Origin: Amycolatopsis sulphurea
GTDB taxonomy: Bacteria > Actinomycetota > Actinomycetes > Mycobacteriales > Pseudonocardiaceae
Direction of reading: 5' to 3'
DNA: 64,000 nucleotides
NCBI RefSeq assembly: GCF_002564045.1
Contig: NZ_PDJK01000002.1
Span: 4,092,001-4,156,000 of the forward strand
Shown: positions 1 through 8,851 of the stretch, piece by piece
Numbering within the stretch: the first letter of the stretch is position 1
How the letters are laid out: each line of letters opens with the position of its first letter
Program-made: the position numbers and the translations under genes
The notes under the pieces: model-generated
What the model was told of the DNA's origin: nothing
The model's input: the letters and a program-made list of their open reading frames with translations, nothing else
Databases searched by the model: none

Positions 1-257
1 GCCGGGGCCCGGACACCCGCCCGATGGCGGGCCTGCTCGAATGGCAGCTGGGGGAGACCTACGGCCTGCAGGTGTGGTCGGAACCCGGCCGGGCCGGGGC
101 GTCGACGGTGGTGCTGGAAGAGACCGACCTCGATGCCGCTGCGGCGCACCTGCGCGCGGCGGGCCTCGGGCGCGAGGCTCCGCAGCCGGGCGGCGGCGCG
201 CGGATCCTGCCGCTCACCGATCCGGACGGCAACCGGGTCGTGCTGACCGGGGCCTGA
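1..257 (+). CDS. VOC (glyoxalase-like) family protein, 3' part
   Basis: The reading frame is open from the left edge and ends at TGA 257, so the start lies outside the window. The visible 80 or so residues end with an LPLTDPDGNRVVL segment, the usual last strand of a glyoxalase/bleomycin-resistance (VOC) fold. The preceding helix (AAAAHLRAAGLG) also fits. An internal ATG at 24 is probably not the start because coding continues upstream of it. Function is not assignable; VOC proteins include dioxygenases, isomerases and binding proteins. Confidence 0.6.
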   Translation, partial: RGPDTRPMAGLLEWQLGETYGLQVWSEPGRAGASTVVLEETDLDAAAAHLRAAGLGREAPQPGGGARILPLTDPDGNRVVLTGA

Positions 258-296
258 GCGTCTTCCGGCAGTCTCTCGTCCACTGTGGACAGAAGG

Positions 297-326
297 GCCG
301 GGCCGTCACCGTCGTGACGGCCCGGC
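297..326. terminator. perfect 13-bp hairpin
   Basis: Arms 297-309 and 314-326 (GCCGGGCCGTCAC and its complement) flank the loop CGTC. It lies 40 bases after the VOC stop. There is no T-tract, as is common for actinobacterial terminators. It could serve both converging genes. Confidence 0.6.
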
Positions 327-410
327 GGGACGCTGCCGCTGTCGCGTCCCCCGGTGGTGGCTCCCTGGGCTCCGCCACCGGATCGGGAGGCTGCCTCGGC
401 AGCCGAAGGC

Positions 411-450
411 GGGCGCCGCGGTTCCGGGTGATCGCGGAACCGCGGCGCCC
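411..450. terminator. perfect 15-bp hairpin downstream of the fasciclin gene
   Basis: Arms 411-425 (GGGCGCCGCGGTTCC) and 436-450 are exact complements around a 10-base loop. The hairpin is about 53 bases beyond the stop of the minus-strand fasciclin gene, so it most likely terminates that transcript. Confidence 0.65.
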
Positions 451-502
451 GCCGTGTGCCGGGCCGCCCGCAAGGGAGGGGTTGGCGGCCCGGAGCGGGA
501 GG

Positions 503-1161
503 CTACTTGTCGGTGCCCGGGGTGAGCACCTTGTCGATCACGAAGACCGTGGCGTTCTTGGTCGGGATGTTGCCGCACAGCACCTTCGCGCCGTTCACGG
601 TCATGCTGTCGCCCGAGCCCTCGATCTTGATCGGGCCGCCCGCGGTGTTGAGCGAGGTGACCGAACCCGCGGCGGACAGGCCTTTGGCGTCGTAGCGCTT
701 GCCCAGGACGTGGTACTGCAGGATCGGGGTGAGCTGGCTCGGGTTCTTCGCCAGCTTGGTGAACTTCGCGTCACCGAGGGTCTGGAAGGCGCTGTCGGCC
801 GGGGCGAACACGGTGATCGCCTGCTGGCTGTTGAGGGTGTCGACGAGGTTGGTGGCCTTGACCGCGGCGACCAGCTTGGTCAGCAGCGGGTTGGTCGAGG
901 CGGCGCCGGCGACCGGCTGCGGGCCCATCGAGTCCAGCGAACCGGGGGCGCTGCCCTGCGGCAGCCGGCTGCAGGCGGGCCCGAACACGTCGGCGTTGGT
1001 GGTCATCCCGTCGCCCGAAGCGCTCGACGTCGGCGCGGACATCGACGACGGCGCGCTGCTGGAGGCACCACCGGACGAGGCCTGGTCGTTGCTGCTGCAG
1101 GCGACAAGGCGATCGCGGCGACTGCGGTGAAGCCGAGACCGGCGACGCGGAACCTGTTCAC
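503..1161 (-). CDS. fasciclin-domain lipoprotein with a frameshift in the signal peptide
   Basis: The fasciclin (FAS1) domain fills the C-terminal 140 residues: it begins near NPLLTKLVAAVKATNLVDTL, contains ITVFAPADSAF and YHVLGKRYDAKGL, and ends with ATVFVIDKVLTPG, as in MPT70-type secreted proteins. A Ser-rich linker follows a lipobox-like LVACSSN. The best start is GTG 1161, nine bases after GAGGAG; its frame reads VNRFRVAGLGFTAVAAIAL, a good signal peptide. That frame does not join the lipobox frame: one base appears missing near 1105-1107 (CCTTGTCGCC, where CCTTGGTCGCC would restore it). The in-frame alternative GTG 1171 overlaps the ribosome site and gives a non-hydrophobic N-terminus. 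Either a real null mutation or a sequencing error; the mature domain is intact. Confidence 0.75.
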
Positions 1162-1368
1162 GGGTGTTCACTCCTCGAGAGCGGCGGAGGCAGTTCGCGG
1201 GGGAACTGCGCTGATGCCGGTGATTCGGCACCCGCGCCGGAACGGATGGGTCCCGGGGTGAATATCCCTCGGACGGGTGGACTCGACGGAAAGCTGCGCT
1301 GCGTACCAATCCGGGGCGGGCGGGGCTCCGAACCGGGGCTTGGGGACTATCTGTCCACAAGCGACACT

Positions 1369-1803
1369 TCAGTCGAGGCAGAACTCATTGCCCTCGACGT
1401 CTTGCATCAGCAGGCAGGACTCGTTCCCGCCGTCGGCCACGAGCAGCTGCACCCGTGTCGCGCCGTGGGGTATCAGGCGGGCGCATTCGGCTTCGAGCGC
1501 CGCGACGCGGGCCTGCCCGGTCAGGCCGGTGCCCGCCCGCACGTCCAGGTGCACCCGGTTCTTGACGACTTTTCCCTCGGGAACGCGCTGGAAGTACAGC
1601 CGCGGCCCGGCTCCAGTGGGGTCGACGCAGGCGAATGCGGCACCTCGTTTCTCCGGAGGCTGCGCGCGGTCGAAATCCGCCCAGTCGGCGAATCCGGCCG
1701 GCGGCGGTGGGACGACGTAGCCCAGCGCCGCGCACCAGAAACGGGCGACCCGCTCGGGCTCCGCGCAGTCGAAGGTGATCTGGACCTGCTTGACCGATGT
1801 CAT
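1369..1803 (-). CDS. VOC family protein (Glyoxalase_6-like)
   Basis: A 144-residue single-domain protein. It opens with VQITFDCAEPERVARFWCAALGY, a standard VOC strand-helix-strand start, and ends with LMQDVEGNEFCLD. The central KNRVHLDVRAG is the second metal-side strand. Size and motifs match the small actinobacterial Glyoxalase_6 proteins of unknown substrate. It is a single-gene unit, and the A/T-rich stretch at 1825-1860 upstream could hold its promoter. Confidence 0.8.
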   Translation of the reverse strand: MTSVKQVQITFDCAEPERVARFWCAALGYVVPPPPAGFADWADFDRAQPPEKRGAAFACVDPTGAGPRLYFQRVPEGKVVKNRVHLDVRAGTGLTGQARVAALEAECARLIPHGATRVQLLVADGGNESCLLMQDVEGNEFCLD

Positions 1804-1973
1804 CCGGCCACTCTAGCGCGGGCTGTTCAATTATTCGATCAACTTATCCGGCGAAATCTTCTGCCAGGGTCCGCGAATAGCTTCGAACGTGATTCTGTGT
1901 CGTGCGGAAATTGTGCGTACCGTGCTTGGTGAACTTTCCGTGGTTCGCCCTGCTCTCGAGTTCCGTCCAGCCG

Positions 1974-2603
1974 CTACCCCCGGTGACGAGCCGAGGGTCG
2001 GCGTAACCCGTCCAGCAGGAGGGTGATCACGCCGTCGGCTTCGGTTCGCCAGGCAGGGCGGTCGTGAGCTGCGCCGATGCCGTGCAGGGCCATCATCACG
2101 GCGCCGGCGTCCACATCGTCACGCACGGTGCCCTCCGCGATGGCGGCGGCGATCAGATCGGTGACGGCTTGCTCCAGCGCTGCACTGCTTTCGGCGCGCG
2201 CCTCCGGTGAGGTGGCCATGAGTGCGGCGAGCGTTCGGGCCAGGCCGAAGTGGGTGTCGATGTGGTCGACCATGCTGTGCAAGAAGGTCGCCAACGCCTC
2301 GTCGGCGGGCAGGGTTTCCGGCAGGCGGCGGGCGCGCTCGCACAGCGTGACGATTTCCTCGTGGTAGACGGCCTCGGCCAGGGCCTCCCGGGTGGGGAAG
2401 TGGCGATAGAGCGTGCCGACTCCGACGCCGGCTTTCGAGACGCACTCCGACGCGTCGGCGCGGGAACCGCGCGAGATCTGCCGGGACACCCTGGCGGAAG
2501 CGCGGCGGCTCGGCGTCCCGGCGCCGCACCTGGAAGCGGCGGAGCCGGACTTCGCCCGGGAAGAAGCGTGCGCGGCGATGGTGGAGATCCGCTCCGGCGC
2601 CAC
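1974..2603 (-). pseudogene. TetR-family regulator with damaged 5' end
   Basis: From about 2445 downward the product is a clear TetR protein: AGVGVGTLYRHFPTREAL is the recognition helix region of the HTH, followed by a normal ligand-binding domain to the end. Helix 1 and most of helix 2 of the HTH are not recognisable; in their place is Arg/Ser-rich sequence. Further upstream the same open frame reads LFGAETAEAALILGVAPERI, which resembles the C-terminal half of a zinc-type NADP-dependent oxidoreductase. The frame therefore looks like a fusion of two gene remnants made by deletion, next to a large palindrome. DNA binding by this product is doubtful. Confidence 0.6.
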
Positions 2604-2706
2604 TCCGAGGATGAGGGCGGCCTCGGCCGTTTCGGCGCCGAACAGGTCGGCGGCCGCGGTGACCGGGCCGGCGGTCAGTGCCGCCCCTGACCACGAGCTG
2701 AGGTGA
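2555..2706 (-). pseudogene. oxidoreductase fragment fused to the TetR remnant
   Basis: The open minus-strand frame reads GAALTAGPVTAAADLFGAE then TAEAALILGVAPERISTIA, similar to the nucleotide-domain end of zinc-binding NADP-dependent alcohol dehydrogenases/quinone reductases. No start codon or N-terminal part is present. It is cut at its 5' side by the palindromic repeat at 2706-2764. The assignment rests on a short stretch and is tentative. Confidence 0.35.
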
Positions 2707-2764
2707 AGGCTGTGAAGGGGCCCTTCACGGACTCAGAGTCCGTGAAGGGCCCCTTCACAGCCTT
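2706..2764. repeat. large palindrome, perfect 29-bp arms
   Basis: Arms 2706-2734 and 2736-2764 are exact complements around one A. Each arm holds a nested palindrome, GTGAAGGGGCCCTTCAC, and the arms join through GGACTCAGAGTCC. Copies with the same design occur at 12079, 21781, 48351, 55157 and 59218. This copy starts 28 bases after the hyuB stop (2793, minus strand), a terminator position. Confidence 0.9.
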
Positions 2765-2792
2765 TCGGGGCGGGGCGGGGCGCGGGGCGGGG

Positions 2793-5096
2793 TCAGCCGG
2801 TGGTGACGGTCAGGCGGCCGAGGCTGGTCGCCAGGTCGGGGTGGTCGGCCGGGACGACCCCGGACCATAGGGCGGTCCAACACGACGGGCAGCTGTACTG
2901 CCGGAACACCACTGGGGCGTCGACGTAATCGGTCGCGGTGGCGAGGATCTGCGGACCGGCTTCGGTCGGCGGGCCGTCGTAGACCGCCAGCGCCAGTGGG
3001 GTTTCGCCGGTGTCGCCGAGGATTTCGCCGCAGTGGCCGCAGGCGATGCGGTCGCCGGATTCGACGAGGTTGTCGTCGATGCGGCGGGCGGTGGACAGGT
3101 CTGCCTGACCGCTGGTCCGGCCGGTGACGCGGGAGCGAGTACGTCGCGTGTCGCGCCGGCGGGAGCGGACGGCCTCGGTCGCCGCCGAGTCCACAGTGCC
3201 CGATTCCAGCACCACGCCGTAGACCGAACGGGCGGCCTCGGCAGTGATCTTCTCCTCGCGGAGATCCCGGGCCACGGCGGAAGGGTCACGCAGGAGTGGG
3301 TCGCCGTAGCCACCGCCGCCCTGCCAGGTCATGGCGAACACCTCACCGGGCGCCAGATAACTGGAGGCATAGTTCTGGCCCGGTTCCAGGGTGTCGCTGA
3401 CTTCGGACAGCTCGGCCGGCATCTCGCCCGCCGCGAAGAGTTCCTTCACGCGGCTGGTGCGGGCGACCACATCGAGGCCGCTGTTGCCGGGCAGTCCACC
3501 GGACAACCCGCTGTTCTGCGCGACCGCCTTGCCTGCCGACGCGAGCACCAGTCCCATCGGCACGCTGGTGCCGTGCGGAGTGAAGGCCATCGACGCGCCG
3601 AGCCCGCCGCGATGCCGCCCCGGGCCGCCGGAATCGGGGACCTCGCGCCGCCACAGCGTCAGCACCGGGTAGAGGAATTCGGTCATCTCGACGTCCGGGA
3701 CCCGGCCCATCGGGATGCAGAACAGGCCGCCGGTGTCCACTCCGTCGGCATGCGGGCGTGCGCCGTAGCCGCCGGCCATCGGCTCCATCATGATCGACAG
3801 GAACGGCGCGGGCTGCGCGCCGCGTTCGTCCAGCCCGGCGATCACGGCGGTGTCCCAAGTGCCGCAACAGGTCGCTTGGACGTTCTTGCCGAGTTCCAGA
3901 TCGCGGTCGAGCATCTGGGACAGGCAGTCCGCGACCAGGCTGCCGGTCAGCCAGGCCGGGCCGATCGGGCCGCGGCCGACCGCGGCGGGGAAGGTCGCGT
4001 TGTTGAGCGTGCCCTCCTCGGTGATCAGGTCGAAGCAGCGCATCAGCCCGCCGGCCGACCACGGGATGTCCCCGGCCAGGATCGGGAGCAGGGCGAGCAT
4101 GACGCCGCCGCGCATCCCGGCGTAGGTGCAGTTGACCACGCCGGCCTGGGGATCGGTGCCGGTGAAGTCGAAGGTGAGGTGTTCGCCGGTTTTGGTGGTG
4201 GTGACCGTGATCTTGTGCAGGTTCCGGTCGCCTTCGTGGGACTGGTCCTGGTAGCCGGTCGCGGTCCAGCTGCCGTCGGGCAGGGTGGCGAGTTTCCCAC
4301 GCAGCCGGGATTCGGCGTCGGACATCATCCGCTTCATCACGGCCTTGACGGTGTCCGCGCCGTACTGCCGGATCAGCGCGTGCAGCCGTTCGGCGCCGAC
4401 GTTGTTCGCGCCGATCTTGGCCCGCAGGTCGAGCCCGACCAGCATCGGCACCCGCGACCGGCGCACCCACAGGTCGGCCACGTCGCGTTGCAGCCTGCCG
4501 TCGCGGACCACCTTGACCGGCGGGGTGGGCAGGGATTCGGAGAACACGTCCTGCGCGGCGGGGGAGAACGAGCCGAGCCCGACGCCGCCGAGGTCCGGCT
4601 GGTGCGCGATGGCGCTGGTCCAGGCGAACAGCTTCCCGTCGTGGAACACCGGCTGGTAGACGATCACGTCGTTCTGGTGCAGCCCGCCGCCGACCCAGGG
4701 ATCGTTGCACAGGAACATGTCCCCGGCCTCGATCCCCGGATTGTCCGCGCGGTTGCGCAGGGTCCAGTAGATGGCCAGGTCGACCGCGCCGACCAGCATC
4801 GTGTTGTAGAGCCCGACCTGGACCTCCTGGCCGAGCTCGTCGGAGATGGCGAAGTCGAAGTCGTTGGCGTCCGTGACGATCGGCGAGCCGGACATCCGCT
4901 TGAGCGCCTCGCCCATCTCGTCGGTGACCGACCAGAGCCGGTGCCGGATCACCTCGTAGGTGAGCGGGTCGAGCGCGGCGACCTGTTCGTCGGTGACGGT
5001 ATGCACGGGCAGCGACGCCGGCAGCGAACGCGCGAGTTCCGCCGGGTCGACGGGACGGCTGGAGAAGGCCTCCGAGCCGGGGATCGGCATGGTCAT
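2793..5096 (-). CDS. hyuB: hydantoinase B / oxoprolinase subunit with extra zinc-ribbon-like tail
   Basis: A 767-residue HyuB-family protein, which with HyuA forms ATP-dependent hydantoinases, 5-oxoprolinases and acetone/acetophenone carboxylases. The first 550 or so residues match the family (DPLTYEVIRHRLWSVTDEMG, GDMFLCNDPWVGGGLHQNDV, SGGPGRHRGGLG). The last 100 residues are extra and carry CGHCGE and CPSCW, a zinc-binding pattern like the gamma subunit of acetone-type carboxylases. Start ATG 5096 overlaps the hyuA stop (ATGA), so the two are translationally coupled. The added zinc domain makes a carboxylase-like or specialised amidase activity worth considering; the substrate cannot be read from sequence. 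Confidence 0.85.
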   Translation of the reverse strand: MTMPIPGSEAFSSRPVDPAELARSLPASLPVHTVTDEQVAALDPLTYEVIRHRLWSVTDEMGEALKRMSGSPIVTDANDFDFAISDELGQEVQVGLYNTMLVGAVDLAIYWTLRNRADNPGIEAGDMFLCNDPWVGGGLHQNDVIVYQPVFHDGKLFAWTSAIAHQPDLGGVGLGSFSPAAQDVFSESLPTPPVKVVRDGRLQRDVADLWVRRSRVPMLVGLDLRAKIGANNVGAERLHALIRQYGADTVKAVMKRMMSDAESRLRGKLATLPDGSWTATGYQDQSHEGDRNLHKITVTTTKTGEHLTFDFTGTDPQAGVVNCTYAGMRGGVMLALLPILAGDIPWSAGGLMRCFDLITEEGTLNNATFPAAVGRGPIGPAWLTGSLVADCLSQMLDRDLELGKNVQATCCGTWDTAVIAGLDERGAQPAPFLSIMMEPMAGGYGARPHADGVDTGGLFCIPMGRVPDVEMTEFLYPVLTLWRREVPDSGGPGRHRGGLGASMAFTPHGTSVPMGLVLASAGKAVAQNSGLSGGLPGNSGLDVVARTSRVKELFAAGEMPAELSEVSDTLEPGQNYASSYLAPGEVFAMTWQGGGGYGDPLLRDPSAVARDLREEKITAEAARSVYGVVLESGTVDSAATEAVRSRRRDTRRTRSRVTGRTSGQADLSTARRIDDNLVESGDRIACGHCGEILGDTGETPLALAVYDGPPTEAGPQILATATDYVDAPVVFRQYSCPSCWTALWSGVVPADHPDLATSLGRLTVTTG

Positions 5097-7192
5097 CGCG
5101 TGCTCCTCCGGATGGTCAGGTTGCCGAGGTGGTCGACGGTGCCGGTGGTGCCCGCGGGCACCACGACGGTGGTGGTCGGCACCTCGACCACGGCCGGGCC
5201 CCTCAGCACGTGCCCGGCGCGCAGTTCCTGGTAGTCGTAGATCGCGGTGTCGACGTAGCCGGTGGCGGCGTCGAGACACACCGGCCGGGTGGTGACGGGC
5301 TCCGGGTCGCGTTCGGCCGGGGGCACGCCGGGCAGCTCCGGGCTGAACGGCAGGATGCCGATGCCGCGGACCCGGAAGGTGATCGCCTGGATCCCGGCTT
5401 CGCGGAAACCGGCGCCGGCGCCGAACAATTCCGCGTAGCGCTGCTCGAATCCGGCTGCGGCGGCTTCGATCGCCGCCATGTCCAGCGGCCCGCTCACGAC
5501 CGGAGTGGTGACCTCGGCCAGCTGCATGGTGTAGCGCATGTCGATCTCGCGGTACAGCTCGACGCGTTCGAACTGCACGCCTTGGCGTTGCAGGCCATCC
5601 CGGACCCGCTGTGCCAGCTCGGTGAAGTTCTGCTCGGCACGCTGGGGATCGAACGGGACCACGGTCGGGTCGGACAGCTCCGCGGCGAGCGCGATGTCCG
5701 ACGAGGCCAGCCCGAACGCCGAGAACGCCGACGCGACCGGGCCGAGCGGCACGACCACTTCGTCGCACCCGACTTCCGCGGCGTAACCGGCGCAGTGCGC
5801 GGGTCCGGCCCCGCCGAAGGCGTAGAGCACGAAGGTGCGCGGGTCGTGGCCGGATTCGACCACGGTCTTGCGCAGCAGGTCGCCGGTCTGCGCGTTCTGC
5901 ACGGTGTAGATCGCCGCTGCCGCCTCTTCCACCGAAAGCCCCAGCGGTTTCGCGATCCGGGTCTCGATGGCTTGGCGCGCAAGGTCTTTCGACAACGGCT
6001 TGCGCCCGCCGAGCAGCCCGCGTTCGGGCAGGATCCCGAGGACGAGGTTGGCGTCGGTGTTGGTCGGTTCGGTGCCGCCGTTGCCGTAGCAGGCCGGACC
6101 GGGCACGGCCTGCGCGCTGTGCGGCCCGATGCGGAGGTTCCCGCCGGCGTCGAGCCAGGCGATCGCGCCGCCGCCGGACCCGATCGCGTCGACCCGCAGC
6201 GTGGGCACGTTGATCGGGTGGTGGTTGATCACCGTGCCGGTGTCGCGGACCGGTTCGCCGTCCACCACGAGCCCGGCCAGGAACGTGGTGCCGCCGACGT
6301 CGGTGGAGATGATGTTGCGGTGGCCGAGCTGACGCCCGAGTGCCACCGAGCCGACCACGCCGCCGGTCAGCACCGAACCGACCGTGCTGATCGCCGCCGC
6401 GGGTGCCTCCGCGGCCGCGATCGCCCCGCCGTTGGACTGCATGACCAGCAGCGGTCCGACGAGCCCGTGCTCGCGCAGCGAGGATTCCAGCGTGCCGAGG
6501 TAGTCGCGCAGGCCGGGGCCGATCTGCGTGCTCATGATCGTGGTGGCGTTGCGGGCGAACTCGCGGATGCGCGGGCTCACCTCGGACGACAGCGCGACGA
6601 AGAGCCCCGGCGCCTCCTCGGTGATCAGCTCCCGCAGCCGATGCTCGTGCGCCGGGTTGCGGAACGACCAGAGCAGCGAGACCGCGATGGCCTGCACGCC
6701 CTCGTCGACCAGGCTGCGGATCGCCGCGCGGGCCTGCGCTTCGTCCAGCGCGACGACCACGGTGCCGTCCCGGTCGATGCGCTCGGTGATCTCCAGCGCG
6801 TGCCGTTTCGGCAGCAGTGAGTGGTCCTTGTCCTGGCCGAGGACGTGCTGCAGCTCGTGCGGGGACCGGCCGAGGTAGCGGCCCTCGACGTTCATGATGA
6901 AGATCGAATCCCGGTGGCCCTTGGTGGTGAGGAACCCGACCGGCGGCACGTTGCCCGTCACCAGCGCGTTGAGCGAGGACGTCGTCCCGTGCGCGATGTG
7001 GTGGGTCTCGGCCAGCATCTCCGGCAGGGTGCGGCCGAGCTGCTCGGCGAGCAGGGTCAGGACGTCGAGCACGCCCCGGGAGTAGTCCGGCGGGGTGGAG
7101 GGGGACTTGGCGGCGAGCACCGTCCCGGCGTCGTCGTCGAGGACGGCGTCGGTGAACGTGCCGCCCACGTCCACGCCGATGACGTAGGCCAT
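5093..7192 (-). CDS. hyuA: hydantoinase A / oxoprolinase subunit (ATP-dependent)
   Basis: A 699-residue HyuA protein. It starts with the actin-like ATPase signature GVDVGGTFTDAVL and continues with ALVTGNVPPVGFLTTKGHRD, MQSNGGA, STDVGGTTFLAG and FGGAGPAHC, all standard for Hydantoinase_A/oxoprolinase. ATG 7192 is chosen over an upstream in-frame ATG at 7258 because AAAGGAG lies 8 bases before it and the family starts here. The longer start would cover operator-like sequence. It is first in a two-gene operon with hyuB and divergent from the aryl-CoA hydroxylase at 7337. It is likely cytoplasmic, phosphorylating a cyclic amide or carbonyl substrate for HyuB. Confidence 0.88.
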   Translation of the reverse strand: MAYVIGVDVGGTFTDAVLDDDAGTVLAAKSPSTPPDYSRGVLDVLTLLAEQLGRTLPEMLAETHHIAHGTTSSLNALVTGNVPPVGFLTTKGHRDSIFIMNVEGRYLGRSPHELQHVLGQDKDHSLLPKRHALEITERIDRDGTVVVALDEAQARAAIRSLVDEGVQAIAVSLLWSFRNPAHEHRLRELITEEAPGLFVALSSEVSPRIREFARNATTIMSTQIGPGLRDYLGTLESSLREHGLVGPLLVMQSNGGAIAAAEAPAAAISTVGSVLTGGVVGSVALGRQLGHRNIISTDVGGTTFLAGLVVDGEPVRDTGTVINHHPINVPTLRVDAIGSGGGAIAWLDAGGNLRIGPHSAQAVPGPACYGNGGTEPTNTDANLVLGILPERGLLGGRKPLSKDLARQAIETRIAKPLGLSVEEAAAAIYTVQNAQTGDLLRKTVVESGHDPRTFVLYAFGGAGPAHCAGYAAEVGCDEVVVPLGPVASAFSAFGLASSDIALAAELSDPTVVPFDPQRAEQNFTELAQRVRDGLQRQGVQFERVELYREIDMRYTMQLAEVTTPVVSGPLDMAAIEAAAAGFEQRYAELFGAGAGFREAGIQAITFRVRGIGILPFSPELPGVPPAERDPEPVTTRPVCLDAATGYVDTAIYDYQELRAGHVLRGPAVVEVPTTTVVVPAGTTGTVDHLGNLTIRRSTR

Positions 7193-7218
7193 GGCAGGCG
7201 CTCCTTTGCGCGAGGCGA

Positions 7219-7304
7219 GGTGTTGACGTTTGAGTAGACTATTCAACGGTAGCGACAAGAGTCAACCTTGACTCTTCGGTATCCATGACGTCAAATAGTC
7301 GACG
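7219..7304. promoter_or_regulatory. divergent promoter region with GTCAA/TTGAC inverted repeats
   Basis: The 144 bases between hyuA and the hydroxylase hold AAGAGTCAACCTTGACTCTT (7257-7276), a perfect 9-bp inverted repeat with a 2-base centre. They also hold CGTCAAATAGTCGACG (7289-7304) and TTGAC/TTCAAC half-sites between 7222 and 7247. The related GTCAAACTATTGAC is at 12251-12264 before the VOC gene. This suggests one repressor for both units; the TetR protein at 11221 is the local candidate. Confidence 0.5.
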
Positions 7305-7336
7305 CAACCGTCAATACAGGTCTTCGGAGGTCCGTG

Positions 7337-8851
7337 ATGCAGCCACGACGGGTCGCGGTGCTCGGGGGTGGGCCGGGTGGGCTCTACGCCGCCCGCCTGC
7401 TCAAGCTCGCGTATCCCGCCTGCGAGGTGCAGGTTCACGAGCAGGGCGAGCCGGACGCCACGTTCGGCTTCGGGGTCGGCCTCGCCTCGGGCACCCAGCG
7501 CAACCTTGACAGCGCGGACCCGGACACCCTGCGCGAGCTGGTCGCCACGGGCATCCGGCACGACATGACGATGCAGGTCCGAGGTCATCGCGTCCGGGTG
7601 CGCAACGACCGCCTGATCGGCGTCGCCCGCACGGAGCTGCTGGCCGTATTGCAGCGGCACGCGGAGAAGGCCGGGGTGCAGCTGGAATTCGGGGTGCGGC
7701 GCTCCGCTGCCGAGCTGGACGCCGATCTCGTCGTCGCGGCCGACGGGGTGAGCAGCGCGACGCGCGAGGACGGCTCGTTCGGGGCGCACGTGGAGACCGG
7801 CGAAGGGCTCTACCTGTGGTGCGGTGCGGACTTTTCCTTGCCCGACGCCGTTTTCGCGCCGGTGGAGACCGAGTACGGCACCTTCGTCGCGCATGCTTAC
7901 CCCTACTCCGGCGGCCGGTCCACCTTCCTGATCGAAACCGACGAGCGGACTTGGCGCAACGCCGGCTTCGACCGGACGACCGCCGCGCTGGAGGGCGCTC
8001 CGCCCAGCGCGTCCGACGAGGAATCGTTGCGGTACCTCGAGAAGATCTTCGCCGGACAGCTGGGCGGGCACCGGCTGATCGGCAACCGGACCCGCTGGCT
8101 GCGATTCCGGACCGTGCGCTGCGAGCGTTGGTCCGAGGGGAACGTCGTGCTGCTCGGCGATGCGGCGCACACCGCGCACTTCTCGATCGGCTCCGGCACG
8201 AAGCTGGCCATGGAGGACGCCATCGGGCTCGTCGCGGTGCTGCGGGATTCGCCGGATCTCGCCACGGCTTTCGCCCGGTACGAGGCGCTGCGCCGACCGG
8301 CGGTGGAACGCCTGCAGGAACTCGCCCGCCGCAGCCAGCTGTGGTGGGAATCGTTTCCGTCGCGGCTCGAACTGCCGGTGGAACGGCTTATGGTGGCTTA
8401 CATGTCGCGGGCGGGAAACGTTTCCCTGGACCGGTTCGCGGGCAGCAGCCCGGACGCGGTGGGCGCGGCCTTGCGCCAGTACGGCGGGGCTCGGCCGGAC
8501 GGGGACCTCGTCCAGTGGGTGCTCGATCGCCCGCTCACGCACGGCGGACGCACGTTCCCGGACCGGGTTACGGTGCCGGAGCTGGAACGGGTGCACGTCG
8601 ATCTGCGCAATCCCTGGTCGGCCGAAGCCGATGCGCTGGTCGCGCGCGGCCGGGGGAGCGGGGGCGTGCTGGTCACCGGCCCGGCGGCGCGGTCCGATGT
8701 GCTCACCCGGCTCGACCTCGCCGAGCGCATCCGGCTCGAAACCGGGGAGCTGACCGCGGTGGAAGGCCCGGCCGCCCTGCGCGAGGATCTCGCGGCGGGG
8801 CTGGTCAGCGGCCGTACGGACCTGGTCCGGCTCAGCGAGGAGCAGGCATGA
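7337..8851 (+). CDS. FAD-dependent aryl-CoA hydroxylase (salicylyl-CoA 5-hydroxylase-like)
   Basis: A 504-residue group A flavoprotein monooxygenase. GGGPGGLYAARLLKLAYP is the FAD dinucleotide fold; ATFGFGVGLASGTQRNL and VVLLGDAAHTAHFSIGSGTK match the family of salicylyl-CoA 5-hydroxylase and anthraniloyl-CoA monooxygenase. Those enzymes often carry a C-terminal old-yellow-enzyme domain of about 350 residues. Here only about 110 residues follow the FAD part, so the reductase domain is absent. ATG 7337 has GGAGG six bases upstream. The gene overlaps the next by ATGA, coupling it to an aryl-AMP ligase that could supply the CoA thioester. Assignment to the CoA-ester subgroup is good; the exact substrate is inferred. 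Confidence 0.8.
   Translation: MQPRRVAVLGGGPGGLYAARLLKLAYPACEVQVHEQGEPDATFGFGVGLASGTQRNLDSADPDTLRELVATGIRHDMTMQVRGHRVRVRNDRLIGVARTELLAVLQRHAEKAGVQLEFGVRRSAAELDADLVVAADGVSSATREDGSFGAHVETGEGLYLWCGADFSLPDAVFAPVETEYGTFVAHAYPYSGGRSTFLIETDERTWRNAGFDRTTAALEGAPPSASDEESLRYLEKIFAGQLGGHRLIGNRTRWLRFRTVRCERWSEGNVVLLGDAAHTAHFSIGSGTKLAMEDAIGLVAVLRDSPDLATAFARYEALRRPAVERLQELARRSQLWWESFPSRLELPVERLMVAYMSRAGNVSLDRFAGSSPDAVGAALRQYGGARPDGDLVQWVLDRPLTHGGRTFPDRVTVPELERVHVDLRNPWSAEADALVARGRGSGGVLVTGPAARSDVLTRLDLAERIRLETGELTAVEGPAALREDLAAGLVSGRTDLVRLSEEQA

Noticed and set aside
41..1261. Long plus-strand frame across the fasciclin gene
   Set aside because: Antisense GC-rich open frame; the fasciclin domain on the minus strand explains the sequence.
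3033..6820. Very long plus-strand frames opposite hyuA and hyuB
   Set aside because: High-GC antisense frames with Arg/Gly/Asp-biased composition and no recognisable domain.
7193..7258. Longer hyuA start at 7258
   Set aside because: It would cover operator-like sequence and lacks a ribosome site; ATG 7192 has AAAGGAG and matches the family start.
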